Below are positions 1 through 12,500 of a stretch of DNA of 64,000 nt, in pieces. Source of the stretch: Oceanivirga miroungae. GTDB lineage: Bacteria; Fusobacteriota; Fusobacteriia; Fusobacteriales; Leptotrichiaceae. The notes below the pieces were generated by a model. That model was not told the DNA's origin. It did not search any database and worked only from the letters and a program-made list of their open reading frames with translations. Every line of letters begins with the position of its first letter. Within the stretch, counting starts at the first letter, position 1. The stretch spans positions 1,192,688-1,256,687 of the forward strand of contig NZ_CABWIB010000001.1 of assembly GCF_902505095.1 (NCBI RefSeq). Direction: 5' to 3'. The position numbers and the translations under genes are program-made.

Positions 1-3000
1 TTTCAACAGATACTTTTGTTCCATCTCCATCTACAAAGTTTATTGTATCATATGGTCTTACAAAGTCTACTGCGTTTCCATTTCCTTGTAAGTTAAATCC
101 TGCATTTAGTACATCATTTACTGTTGCTGCATTGTTCCCTATTTTCTTAATAGTTTCAGCATCTGGTTTAGATACATTATTAGCTTCTTTTAATTTAGCT
201 AATTTTTCATCATTAGCTCCAAGCGCTGTTTCTTCTATATTTCCATCATTATCAAGTTTATAGAATCCATCTTCTTTTTGAACATATTTTTCGCCATCAA
301 CTTCATATACTGGGAATCCATCTTTTGTTTCTACTACCTTCTTACCTTTTTCACTTGTTGCATCTAAATTACTTGATACATTTGATACTACTTGTGGTGT
401 ATCTCCTTTGGCTTTTATTTGTATATTATTAGTTGCAACTTCTATTTTATTTAAGTCTGTACTATTTCCAGGAATTTCTTCTCCATTATTTTTTATTGAA
501 CCATTTTCATCTATTTCTTTGTATTTGTCTCCATCTTTTACATATTTTTTATTATCTTTTGTAAATATTGGTTTACCATCTTTTGTTACTTCGTAGAATT
601 TATCTCCTTCTTTAACAACATCTTTATTATCTTTTGTAACATATTTAAACGGACTATTATTAGTTATATTATTTTCTGTTTCTTTTAATTGTCCTACATT
701 TGCTGCATCTGTTGGCTCTTTACCTTCTGCTACTCCTTTTATTACTACATTAGTATCTGTTGTTTGTCCTGGTGTAGTAGTTCCTGGCTCTTTTGATAAT
801 GTTAATGTTCCATCTTCTCCTGGTGTTAATTTTACTATAGAATTAGTATTAGTTGTATCTGTTTGACCTTTTGGTTTTTGTAATTCTAACCCTTCAAATT
901 TTGGTGTTTTCTTTAATCCTATTTCTATTTTTGAATTTCCATCAGTATCTTGTGTTAATTTAGTTATTAAATTAGATCCAATATATTTTACTGCATTATC
1001 TCCATCACCTTCTGTTATTTCACTAGCTGCTTTTACTATCTCAACAGTTGATCCTAATTTGTGAAGTTTCTTTCTATCATCAGTATTCTTATTAGCACTA
1101 TCTAAATTAGCTCCAAATGTTAATCCTGCATTATTTATCGCATCTACTACATCTTTAGTTGTTGCTACTCTATTGTCATTTATACCTTTGTCATATATTT
1201 CTTTTTCTGCAGCTTCTAATGTTTTTAATGCTTCTTTTAATGCTTTTTCTTTTTCTAATTTATCTTGGTCGCTAGCTCCTTCTAATGCTGTTTTAGCATT
1301 TTCTAATGCATCTTTAGCTTTTTTTAATTTATCTTTCTTTCCTTTTAATTCAGCAATTTCTGCTTGATTAATTGGATTAGTATTATCTAACTTAGCTATT
1401 TTCTTATCTATCTCTTTATTTAAGCTTTCAACTATTTCATTATGGTCAACTTTTGCTTTTCCATTTTCTGATGTTATTGAACCTTTATCTATTGAGTATT
1501 TAATAACTGAAGTTTTTCCATCTTCACTTTCAACAGATACTTTTGTTCCATCTCCATCTACAAAGTTTATTGTATCATATGGTCTTACAAAGTCTACTGC
1601 GTTTCCATTTCCTTGTAAGTTAAATCCTGCATTTAGTACATCATTTACTGTTGCTGCATTGTTCCCTATTTTCTTAATAGTTTCAGCATCTGGTTTAGAT
1701 ACATTATTAGCTTCTTTTAATTTAGCTAATTTTTCATCATTAGCTCCAAGCGCTGTTTCTTCTATATTTCCATCATTATCAAGTTTATAGAATCCATCTT
1801 CTTTTTGAACATATTTTTCGCCATCAACTTCATATACTGGGAATCCATCTTTTGTTTCTACTACCTTCTTACCTTTTTCACTTGTTGCATCTAAATTACT
1901 TGATACATTTGATACTACTTGTGGTGTATCTCCTTTGGCTTTTATTTGTATATTATTAGTTGCAACTTCTATTTTATTTAAGTCTGTACTATTTCCAGGA
2001 ATTTCTTCTCCATTATTTTTTATTGAACCATTTTCATCTATTTCTTTGTATTTGTCTCCATCTTTTACATATTTTTTATTATCTTTTGTAAATATTGGTT
2101 TACCATCTTTTGTTACTTCGTAGAATTTATCTCCTTCTTTAACAACATCTTTATTATCTTTTGTAACATATTTAAACGGACTATTATTAGTTATATTATT
2201 TTCTGTTTCTTTTAATTGTCCTACATTTGCTGCATCTGTTGGCTCTTTACCTTCTGCTACTCCTTTTATTACTACATTAGTATCTGTTGTTTGTCCTGGT
2301 GTAGTAGTTCCTGGCTCTTTTGATAATGTTAATGTTCCATCTTCTCCTGGTGTTAATTTTACTATAGAATTAGTATTAGTTGTATCTGTTTGACCTTTTG
2401 GTTTTTGTAATTCTAACCCTTCAAATTTTGGTGTTTTCTTTAATCCTATTTCTATTTTTGAATTTCCATCAGTATCTTGTGTTAATTTAGTTATTAAATT
2501 AGATCCAATATATTTTACTGCATTATCTCCATCACCTTCTGTTATTTCACTAGCTGCTTTTACTATCTCAACAGTTGATCCTAATTTGTGAAGTTTCTTT
2601 CTATCATCAGTATTCTTATTAGCACTATCTAAATTAGCTCCAAATGTTAATCCTGCATTATTTATCGCATCTACTACATCTTTAGTTGTTGCTACTCTAT
2701 TGTCATTTATACCTTTGTCATATATTTCTTTTTCTGCAGCTTCTAATGTTTTTAATGCTTCTTTTAATGCTTTTTCTTTTTCTAATTTATCTTGGTCGCT
2801 AGCTCCTTCTAATGCTGTTTTAGCATTTTCTAATGCATCTTTAGCTTTTTTTAATTTATCTTTCTTTCCTTTTAATTCAGCAATTTCTGCTTGATTAATT
2901 GGATTAGTATTATCTAACTTAGCTATTTTCTTATCTATCTCTTTATTTAAGCTTTCAACTATTTCATTATGGTCAACTTTTGCTTTTCCATTTTCTGATG

Positions 3001-6000
3001 TTATTGAACCTTTATCTATTGAGTATTTAATAACTGAAGTTTTTCCATCTTCACTTTCAACAGATACTTTTGTTCCATCTCCATCTACAAAGTTTATTGT
3101 ATCATATGGTCTTACAAAGTCTACTGCGTTTCCATTTCCTTGTAAGTTAAATCCTGCATTTAGTACATCATTTACTGTTGCTGCATTGTTCCCTATTTTC
3201 TTAATAGTTTCAGCATCTGGTTTAGATACATTATTAGCTTCTTTTAATTTAGCTAATTTTTCATCATTAGCTCCAAGCGCTGTTTCTTCTATATTTCCAT
3301 CATTATCAAGTTTATAGAATCCATCTTCTTTTTGAACATATTTTTCGCCATCAACTTCATATACTGGGAATCCATCTTTTGTTTCTACTACCTTCTTACC
3401 TTTTTCACTTGTTGCATCTAAATTACTTGATACATTTGATACTACTTGTGGTGTATCTCCTTTGGCTTTTATTTGTATATTATTAGTTGCAACTTCTATT
3501 TTATTTAAGTCTGTACTATTTCCAGGAATTTCTTCTCCATTATTTTTTATTGAACCATTTTCATCTATTTCTTTGTATTTGTCTCCATCTTTTACATATT
3601 TTTTATTATCTTTTGTAAATATTGGTTTACCATCTTTTGTTACTTCGTAGAATTTATCTCCTTCTTTAACAACATCTTTATTATCTTTTGTAACATATTT
3701 AAACGGACTATTATTAGTTATATTATTTTCTGTTTCTTTTAATTGTCCTACATTTGCTGCATCTGTTGGCTCTTTACCTTCTGCTACTCCTTTTATTACT
3801 ACATTAGTATCTGTTGTTTGTCCTGGTGTAGTAGTTCCTGGCTCTTTTGATAATGTTAATGTTCCATCTTCTCCTGGTGTTAATTTTACTATAGAATTAG
3901 TATTAGTTGTATCTGTTTGACCTTTTGGTTTTTGTAATTCTAACCCTTCAAATTTTGGTGTTTTCTTTAATCCTATTTCTATTTTTGAATTTCCATCAGT
4001 ATCTTGTGTTAATTTAGTTATTAAATTAGATCCAATATATTTTACTGCATTATCTCCATCACCTTCTGTTATTTCACTAGCTGCTTTTACTATCTCAACA
4101 GTTGATCCTAATTTGTGAAGTTTCTTTCTATCATCAGTATTCTTATTAGCACTATCTAAATTAGCTCCAAATGTTAATCCTGCATTATTTATCGCATCTA
4201 CTACATCTTTAGTTGTTGCTACTCTATTGTCATTTATACCTTTGTCATATATTTCTTTTTCTGCAGCTTCTAATGTTTTTAATGCTTCTTTTAATGCTTT
4301 TTCTTTTTCTAATTTATCTTGGTCGCTAGCTCCTTCTAATGCTGTTTTAGCATTTTCTAATGCATCTTTAGCTTTTTTTAATTTATCTTTCTTTCCTTTT
4401 AATTCAGCAATTTCTGCTTGATTAATTGGATTAGTATTATCTAACTTAGCTATTTTCTTATCTATCTCTTTATTTAAGCTTTCAACTATTTCATTATGGT
4501 CAACTTTTGCTTTTCCATTTTCTGATGTTATTGAACCTTTATCTATTGAGTATTTAATAACTGAAGTTTTTCCATCTTCACTTTCAACAGATACTTTTGT
4601 TCCATCTCCATCTACAAAGTTTATTGTATCATATGGTCTTACAAAGTCTACTGCGTTTCCATTTCCTTGTAAGTTAAATCCTGCATTTAGTACATCATTT
4701 ACTGTTGCTGCATTGTTCCCTATTTTCTTAATAGTTTCAGCATCTGGTTTAGATACATTATTAGCTTCTTTTAATTTAGCTAATTTTTCATCATTAGCTC
4801 CAAGCGCTGTTTCTTCTATATTTCCATCATTATCAAGTTTATAGAATCCATCTTCTTTTTGAACATATTTTTCGCCATCAACTTCATATACTGGGAATCC
4901 ATCTTTTGTTTCTACTACCTTCTTACCTTTTTCACTTGTTGCATCTAAATTACTTGATACATTTGATACTACTTGTGGTGTATCTCCTTTGGCTTTTATT
5001 TGTATATTATTAGTTGCAACTTCTATTTTATTTAAGTCTGTACTATTTCCAGGAATTTCTTCTCCATTATTTTTTATTGAACCATTTTCATCTATTTCTT
5101 TGTATTTGTCTCCATCTTTTACATATTTTTTATTATCTTTTGTAAATATTGGTTTACCATCTTTTGTTACTTCGTAGAATTTATCTCCTTCTTTAACAAC
5201 ATCTTTATTATCTTTTGTAACATATTTAAACGGACTATTATTAGTTATATTATTTTCTGTTTCTTTTAATTGTCCTACATTTGCTGCATCTGTTGGCTCT
5301 TTACCTTCTGCTACTCCTTTTATTACTACATTAGTATCTGTTGTTTGTCCTGGTGTAGTAGTTCCTGGCTCTTTTGATAATGTTAATGTTCCATCTTCTC
5401 CTGGTGTTAATTTTACTATAGAATTAGTATTAGTTGTATCTGTTTGACCTTTTGGTTTTTGTAATTCTAACCCTTCAAATTTTGGTGTTTTCTTTAATCC
5501 TATTTCTATTTTTGAATTTCCATCAGTATCTTGTGTTAATTTAGTTATTAAATTAGATCCAATATATTTTACTGCATTATCTCCATCACCTTCTGTTATT
5601 TCACTAGCTGCTTTTACTATCTCAACAGTTGATCCTAATTTGTGAAGTTTCTTTCTATCATCAGTATTCTTATTAGCACTATCTAAATTAGCTCCAAATG
5701 TTAATCCTGCATTATTTATCGCATCTACTACATCTTTAGTTGTTGCTACTCTATTGTCATTTATACCTTTGTCATATATTTCTTTTTCTGCAGCTTCTAA
5801 TGTTTTTAATGCTTCTTTTAATGCTTTTTCTTTTTCTAATTTATCTTGGTCGCTAGCTCCTTCTAATGCTGTTTTAGCATTTTCTAATGCATCTTTAGCT
5901 TTTTTTAATTTATCTTTCTTTCCTTTTAATTCAGCAATTTCTGCTTGATTAATTGGATTAGTATTATCTAACTTAGCTATTTTCTTATCTATCTCTTTAT

Positions 6001-9000
6001 TTAAGCTTTCAACTATTTCATTATGGTCAACTTTTGCTTTTCCATTTTCTGATGTTATTGAACCTTTATCTATTGAGTATTTAATAACTGAAGTTTTTCC
6101 ATCTTCACTTTCAACAGATACTTTTGTTCCATCTCCATCTACAAAGTTTATTGTATCATATGGTCTTACAAAGTCTACTGCGTTTCCATTTCCTTGTAAG
6201 TTAAATCCTGCATTTAGTACATCATTTACTGTTGCTGCATTGTTCCCTATTTTCTTAATAGTTTCAGCATCTGGTTTAGATACATTATTAGCTTCTTTTA
6301 ATTTAGCTAATTTTTCATCATTAGCTCCAAGCGCTGTTTCTTCTATATTTCCATCATTATCAAGTTTATAGAATCCATCTTCTTTTTGAACATATTTTTC
6401 GCCATCAACTTCATATACTGGGAATCCATCTTTTGTTTCTACTACCTTCTTACCTTTTTCACTTGTTGCATCTAAATTACTTGATACATTTGATACTACT
6501 TGTGGTGTATCTCCTTTGGCTTTTATTTGTATATTATTAGTTGCAACTTCTATTTTATTTAAGTCTGTACTATTTCCAGGAATTTCTTCTCCATTATTTT
6601 TTATTGAACCATTTTCATCTATTTCTTTGTATTTGTCTCCATCTTTTACATATTTTTTATTATCTTTTGTAAATATTGGTTTACCATCTTTTGTTACTTC
6701 GTAGAATTTATCTCCTTCTTTAACAACATCTTTATTATCTTTTGTAACATATTTAAACGGACTATTATTAGTTATATTATTTTCTGTTTCTTTTAATTGT
6801 CCTACATTTGCTGCATCTGTTGGCTCTTTACCTTCTGCTACTCCTTTTATTACTACATTAGTATCTGTTGTTTGTCCTGGTGTAGTAGTTCCTGGCTCTT
6901 TTGATAATGTTAATGTTCCATCTTCTCCTGGTGTTAATTTTACTATAGAATTAGTATTAGTTGTATCTGTTTGACCTTTTGGTTTTTGTAATTCTAACCC
7001 TTCAAATTTTGGTGTTTTCTTTAATCCTATTTCTATTTTTGAATTTCCATCAGTATCTTGTGTTAATTTAGTTATTAAATTAGATCCAATATATTTTACT
7101 GCATTATCTCCATCACCTTCTGTTATTTCACTAGCTGCTTTTACTATCTCAACAGTTGATCCTAATTTGTGAAGTTTCTTTCTATCATCAGTATTCTTAT
7201 TAGCACTATCTAAATTAGCTCCAAATGTTAATCCTGCATTATTTATCGCATCTACTACATCTTTAGTTGTTGCTACTCTATTGTCATTTATACCTTTGTC
7301 ATATATTTCTTTTTCTGCAGCTTCTAATGTTTTTAATGCTTCTTTTAATGCTTTTTCTTTTTCTAATTTATCTTGGTCGCTAGCTCCTTCTAATGCTGTT
7401 TTAGCATTTTCTAATGCATCTTTAGCTTTTTTTAATTTATCTTTCTTTCCTTTTAATTCAGCAATTTCTGCTTGATTAATTGGATTAGTATTATCTAACT
7501 TAGCTATTTTCTTATCTATCTCTTTATTTAAGCTTTCAACTATTTCATTATGGTCAACTTTTGCTTTTCCATTTTCTGATGTTATTGAACCTTTATCTAT
7601 TGAGTATTTAATAACTGAAGTTTTTCCATCTTCACTTTCAACAGATACTTTTGTTCCATCTCCATCTACAAAGTTTATTGTATCATATGGTCTTACAAAG
7701 TCTACTGCGTTTCCATTTCCTTGTAAGTTAAATCCTGCATTTAGTACATCATTTACTGTTGCTGCATTGTTCCCTATTTTCTTAATAGTTTCAGCATCTG
7801 GTTTAGATACATTATTAGCTTCTTTTAATTTAGCTAATTTTTCATCATTAGCTCCAAGCGCTGTTTCTTCTATATTTCCATCATTATCAAGTTTATAGAA
7901 TCCATCTTCTTTTTGAACATATTTTTCGCCATCAACTTCATATACTGGGAATCCATCTTTTGTTTCTACTACCTTCTTACCTTTTTCACTTGTTGCATCT
8001 AAATTACTTGATACATTTGATACTACTTGTGGTGTATCTCCTTTGGCTTTTATTTGTATATTATTAGTTGCAACTTCTATTTTATTTAAGTCTGTACTAT
8101 TTCCAGGAATTTCTTCTCCATTATTTTTTATTGAACCATTTTCATCTATTTCTTTGTATTTGTCTCCATCTTTTACATATTTTTTATTATCTTTTGTAAA
8201 TATTGGTTTACCATCTTTTGTTACTTCGTAGAATTTATCTCCTTCTTTAACAACATCTTTATTATCTTTTGTAACATATTTAAACGGACTATTATTAGTT
8301 ATATTATTTTCTGTTTCTTTTAATTGTCCTACATTTGCTGCATCTGTTGGCTCTTTACCTTCTGCTACTCCTTTTATTACTACATTAGTATCTGTTGTTT
8401 GTCCTGGTGTAGTAGTTCCTGGCTCTTTTGATAATGTTAATGTTCCATCTTCTCCTGGTGTTAATTTTACTATAGAATTAGTATTAGTTGTATCTGTTTG
8501 ACCTTTTGGTTTTTGTAATTCTAACCCTTCAAATTTTGGTGTTTTCTTTAATCCTATTTCTATTTTTGAATTTCCATCAGTATCTTGTGTTAATTTAGTT
8601 ATTAAATTAGATCCAATATATTTTACTGCATTATCTCCATCACCTTCTGTTATTTCACTAGCTGCTTTTACTATCTCAACAGTTGATCCTAATTTGTGAA
8701 GTTTCTTTCTATCATCAGTATTCTTATTAGCACTATCTAAATTAGCTCCAAATGTTAATCCTGCATTATTTATCGCATCTACTACATCTTTAGTTGTTGC
8801 TACTCTATTGTCATTTATACCTTTGTCATATATTTCTTTTTCTGCAGCTTCTAATGTTTTTAATGCTTCTTTTAATGCTTTTTCTTTTTCTAATTTATCT
8901 TGGTCGCTAGCTCCTTCTAATGCTGTTTTAGCATTTTCTAATGCATCTTTAGCTTTTTTTAATTTATCTTTCTTTCCTTTTAATTCAGCAATTTCTGCTT

Positions 9001-9575
9001 GATTAATTGGATTAGTATTATCTAACTTAGCTATTTTCTTATCTATCTCTTTATTTAAGCTTTCAACTATTTCATTATGGTCAACTTTTGCTTTTCCATT
9101 TTCTGATGTTATTGAACCTTTATCTATTGAGTATTTAATAACTGAAGTTTTTCCATCTTCACTTTCAACAGATACTTTTGTTCCATCTCCATCTACAAAG
9201 TTTATTGTATCATATGGTCTTACAAAGTCTACTGCGTTTCCATTTCCTTGTAAGTTAAATCCTGCATTTAGTACATCATTTACTGTTGCTGCATTGTTCC
9301 CTATTTTCTTAATAGTTTCAGCATCTGGTTTAGATACATTATTAGCTTCTTTTAATTTAGCTAATTTTTCATCATTAGCTCCAAGCGCTGTTTCTTCTAT
9401 ATTTCCATCATTATCAAGTTTATAGAATCCATCTTCTTTTTGAACATATTTTTCGCCATCAACTTCATATACTGGGAATCCATCTTTTGTTTCTACTACC
9501 TTCTTACCTTTTTCACTTGTTGCATCTAAATTACTTGATACATTTGATACTACTTGTGGTGTATCTCCTTTGGCT
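1..9575 (-). repeat. Tandem array of 1527-bp (509-codon) stalk repeats, 6.27 copies visible
   Basis: The same sequence recurs at exact 1527-bp spacing (copies begin at 1, 1528, 3055, 4582, 6109, 7636 and 9163); the last matches only to 9575 and then diverges into the head region. By eye the copies look identical at the nucleotide level. 1527 is divisible by 3, so the reading frame is kept. Each 509-aa unit holds, in order: an acidic stretch with short Lys/Tyr/Asp-rich repeats, the module FVRPYDTINFVDGDGTKV, a long Lys/Glu/Ala coiled coil, NRVATTKDVVDAINNAGLTF, a KIEIGLKKTPKFEGLEL module, and a neck-like TDAANVGQL. Copy number could vary by recombination, and short-read assembly could misjudge it. 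Confidence 0.97.
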
Positions 9576-12500
9576 ACAATTCTAACATTTTCAGCTGGTT
9601 GTACAACTTGTCCATTTTTATCTTTGTACACTCTTTCAGCATCATTCCAAATAGCATCATTTATTTTTTCGTCATATAGTTTACCATCTAGTCCTTTTTG
9701 TAAATTTAAAACATTTCCTTGAGGATCTTGATATTCTAACGGTGTTGAACTTGTAATATCTTTTTTAACATCTATAAATAATGAATTTAATTGTGATCCA
9801 TTAACTGCATCTGTACTTTCTGCTGTAATTGCCCCTGGTGCTACATTTTTTAATTGTCTTTCTTCTCCAACTTTACCAAAACTTACGTATTGCCCAGCAT
9901 CTTTTACTTGTCCAGCAAATCCACCATATTTAATTTTTAATCCATTTGGTAATGTAACTGAAGCTTCCTTAACAGTTTCAACTGGAGTTGTTGCTCCAAA
10001 TGTCTTTTTAACACCATTTTCATCTTCAAGCGTTACAACACCCGAAGCTGAGTTCCCTATAATTACCGCATTTCTAGTAAATGTAAAGTCTTTTATATTA
10101 TTTCCTAAAAGTATAGTACCTTTACCTGAATAAATTTCATTACTTACAGCATCTTTATCTAGTATTATACTTTCTAAAAATTCTTTGTTTTTATTCATTT
10201 CTGCAGTTAATTTATTCTTAGTTTCTTCATTAGTTTCTCTATTTATAATTTGTGTTCTTTCATCAATGTAGTGAGTTATTTTCTCCGAATTTATTTTATA
10301 TTTATCCGGACCTTCAGCAACTAGCTCAAAAAATCCTTTTTCAGTTTTACTTGCTGTTGATGCAGCATCTTTAGCTACTGATCCTATCCCTAAAACTATA
10401 GCATTTTCTGCACCAGATATAGAGTTTGTCCCTATTGCAACAGAACTTTTACCTGTTGCTTGAGCTCCACTACCTACTGCAATTGTATTATTTGCACTAG
10501 CAACTGTATTAGATCCAAAAGTTATTGAGTTTTCTCCATTAGCCTCTGCTTTAAATCCTACTGCTGTTGAGTTTGCTCCAGCTGCTTTAGTAAATGCACC
10601 TAATGCCATACTACCTTCTGTTTTAGCGTGAGCATTAGTACCTATAGCAACTGCGTCATCAGCTTCAGCATGAGCTCCTAATTGGTCTGCTCTTTTACTC
10701 ATACCTATTGCAATTGATCTTTTCCCTTCAGCAACAGCTCCTGGAACTTTAGAATTTCTACTTCCCCCAATAGCTATCGCTTGATCGTCTAACGCTCTTG
10801 CTAGTGTACCTAAAGCAATAGTATCACTTACATAAGGATATTTTTTTTCTAATTTTAATGCCTTAACTTGTTCTTCAGTTAATTTTTTTGCACCTTTTTT
10901 CTTAGTCCAGTATTCATGTGTTTTGTAGTATTCTATCTCATATTCCATTTTTACTTCATAATTTTCATATTGCTTTATTACTTCTCTTTTATTAACTATT
11001 GAATCAGGATTTTTTTCTGCCTCGAAATATAAAGGCATTATATATCCATCTAAAATTTTTTTAAATTCGTTCTTATATTTATCATCTACTTTTACATTTT
11101 CATTATCCTTTTTATAATAAAGAACATCATAATCACCTAAAAAATAATAAACATCTTTTTTAAGTAAAGTTTTTTCATTTCCTTTGTACTTTAAATAATA
11201 CTTAGGTACATATGCTTTTACATAATTCTCTCCATTATATCTTATTTTTTCCTCAACTATTCTTGAGAAACGTCTTTTGTTGTTTGGGTTTTTTTCGTAT
11301 TTACTATTGTAAAGCCATTTGAATAATAATTCACGACCTAATCTTCCTTCAGTCGCATCCCCCTTCATTTCTTTTTCAGAAATTTTATCTAATTTTTCAT
11401 TAAGTGAATTATTCTCAATTTTTAATTTAGGATTATACCAGCCATTATATGTACCATCAGCATATATAGTTTTATTATTAAAATAATCAACATTTGCTTC
11501 ATAGTAATCATCGCCTTCTCTTATATAGTGTGTTTCAGCAGAATCAGTTTTTGCATTATATGGATTTTTTTTATAGTTAGCTTTTTCTTCTTTGTTAGCT
11601 TTTTCTTCTTTTTTCACTACATACTTATTTTCTTCAGCTAATGCTGTATCAGCAACAAAGTTATTTCCAAATATTACATTTCTGTTACCATAAGTCTTTA
11701 TACCAACATAGGTTGGATAAATACCATATTCAGTTTTATATCCATTGTCTTTTGCTTTTGTAATTTTATCTTTTTTAGATGAAAACTCATCAGTTACATA
11801 AAAATCATCATTAGACGGGGTCTTACCTAATCCATTTTTTCTAAATGGTTTTGTTGAATCTCCAATAATAATATTTTGTGTTCCAACTAGACCTGCTGCA
11901 GTATCTGATCCTATAAATACATTTCCTTCTCCAACTGAATTTATACCTGCTCTTGATCCAACTATAGTTGAGTTTACACCTTCCCCTCCATATGAAGGGT
12001 TTCTAGAATTTAATCCAGCTTGTACTCCAATATATACACTTCCATGTTGTCTTTCATCTTGCCCAAATCCAGCTTGATACCCTATTGAAATGATTTCATC
12101 CCCTTTAGCTTGTGCATAGTTTCCAATAGCAATACTATTAAGATCATGTTTTCCACCTGCATATGCATTTTTAAGAGGAGTATCATTTTTATGCTTTTTT
12201 ATAAATTCCTCAAATTCTGTTTTCTCAGAAGAACTAAATTCCTTTTCTACATTCCCATTAGCATCTAATTTTTCAACACTCTCTCTAGTGTCAAACTCTA
12301 ATAGAAATAATATTCTTTTCAATACTTCTTCATTTGGTATTGGTATATATCCGTCTTTTAACTTATCATCATTTTTATCCACACTCTCTTCACCTCGTGA
12401 AGTGAAAATAAGCTTATTACCTTCCCATTTATAAGCTAAAATATATTCATTCCTTTTACTTACAGTTAAATTTTCTATTACTGTATTTACTGCCGTTTGT

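Noticed and set aside
408-9002. Short plus-strand reading frames of 62 and 64 codons repeated every 1527 bp
   Set aside because: They are antisense to the TAA1 stalk repeats, have Ser/Phe/Leu-rich composition typical of such shadows, and lack ribosome-binding sites.
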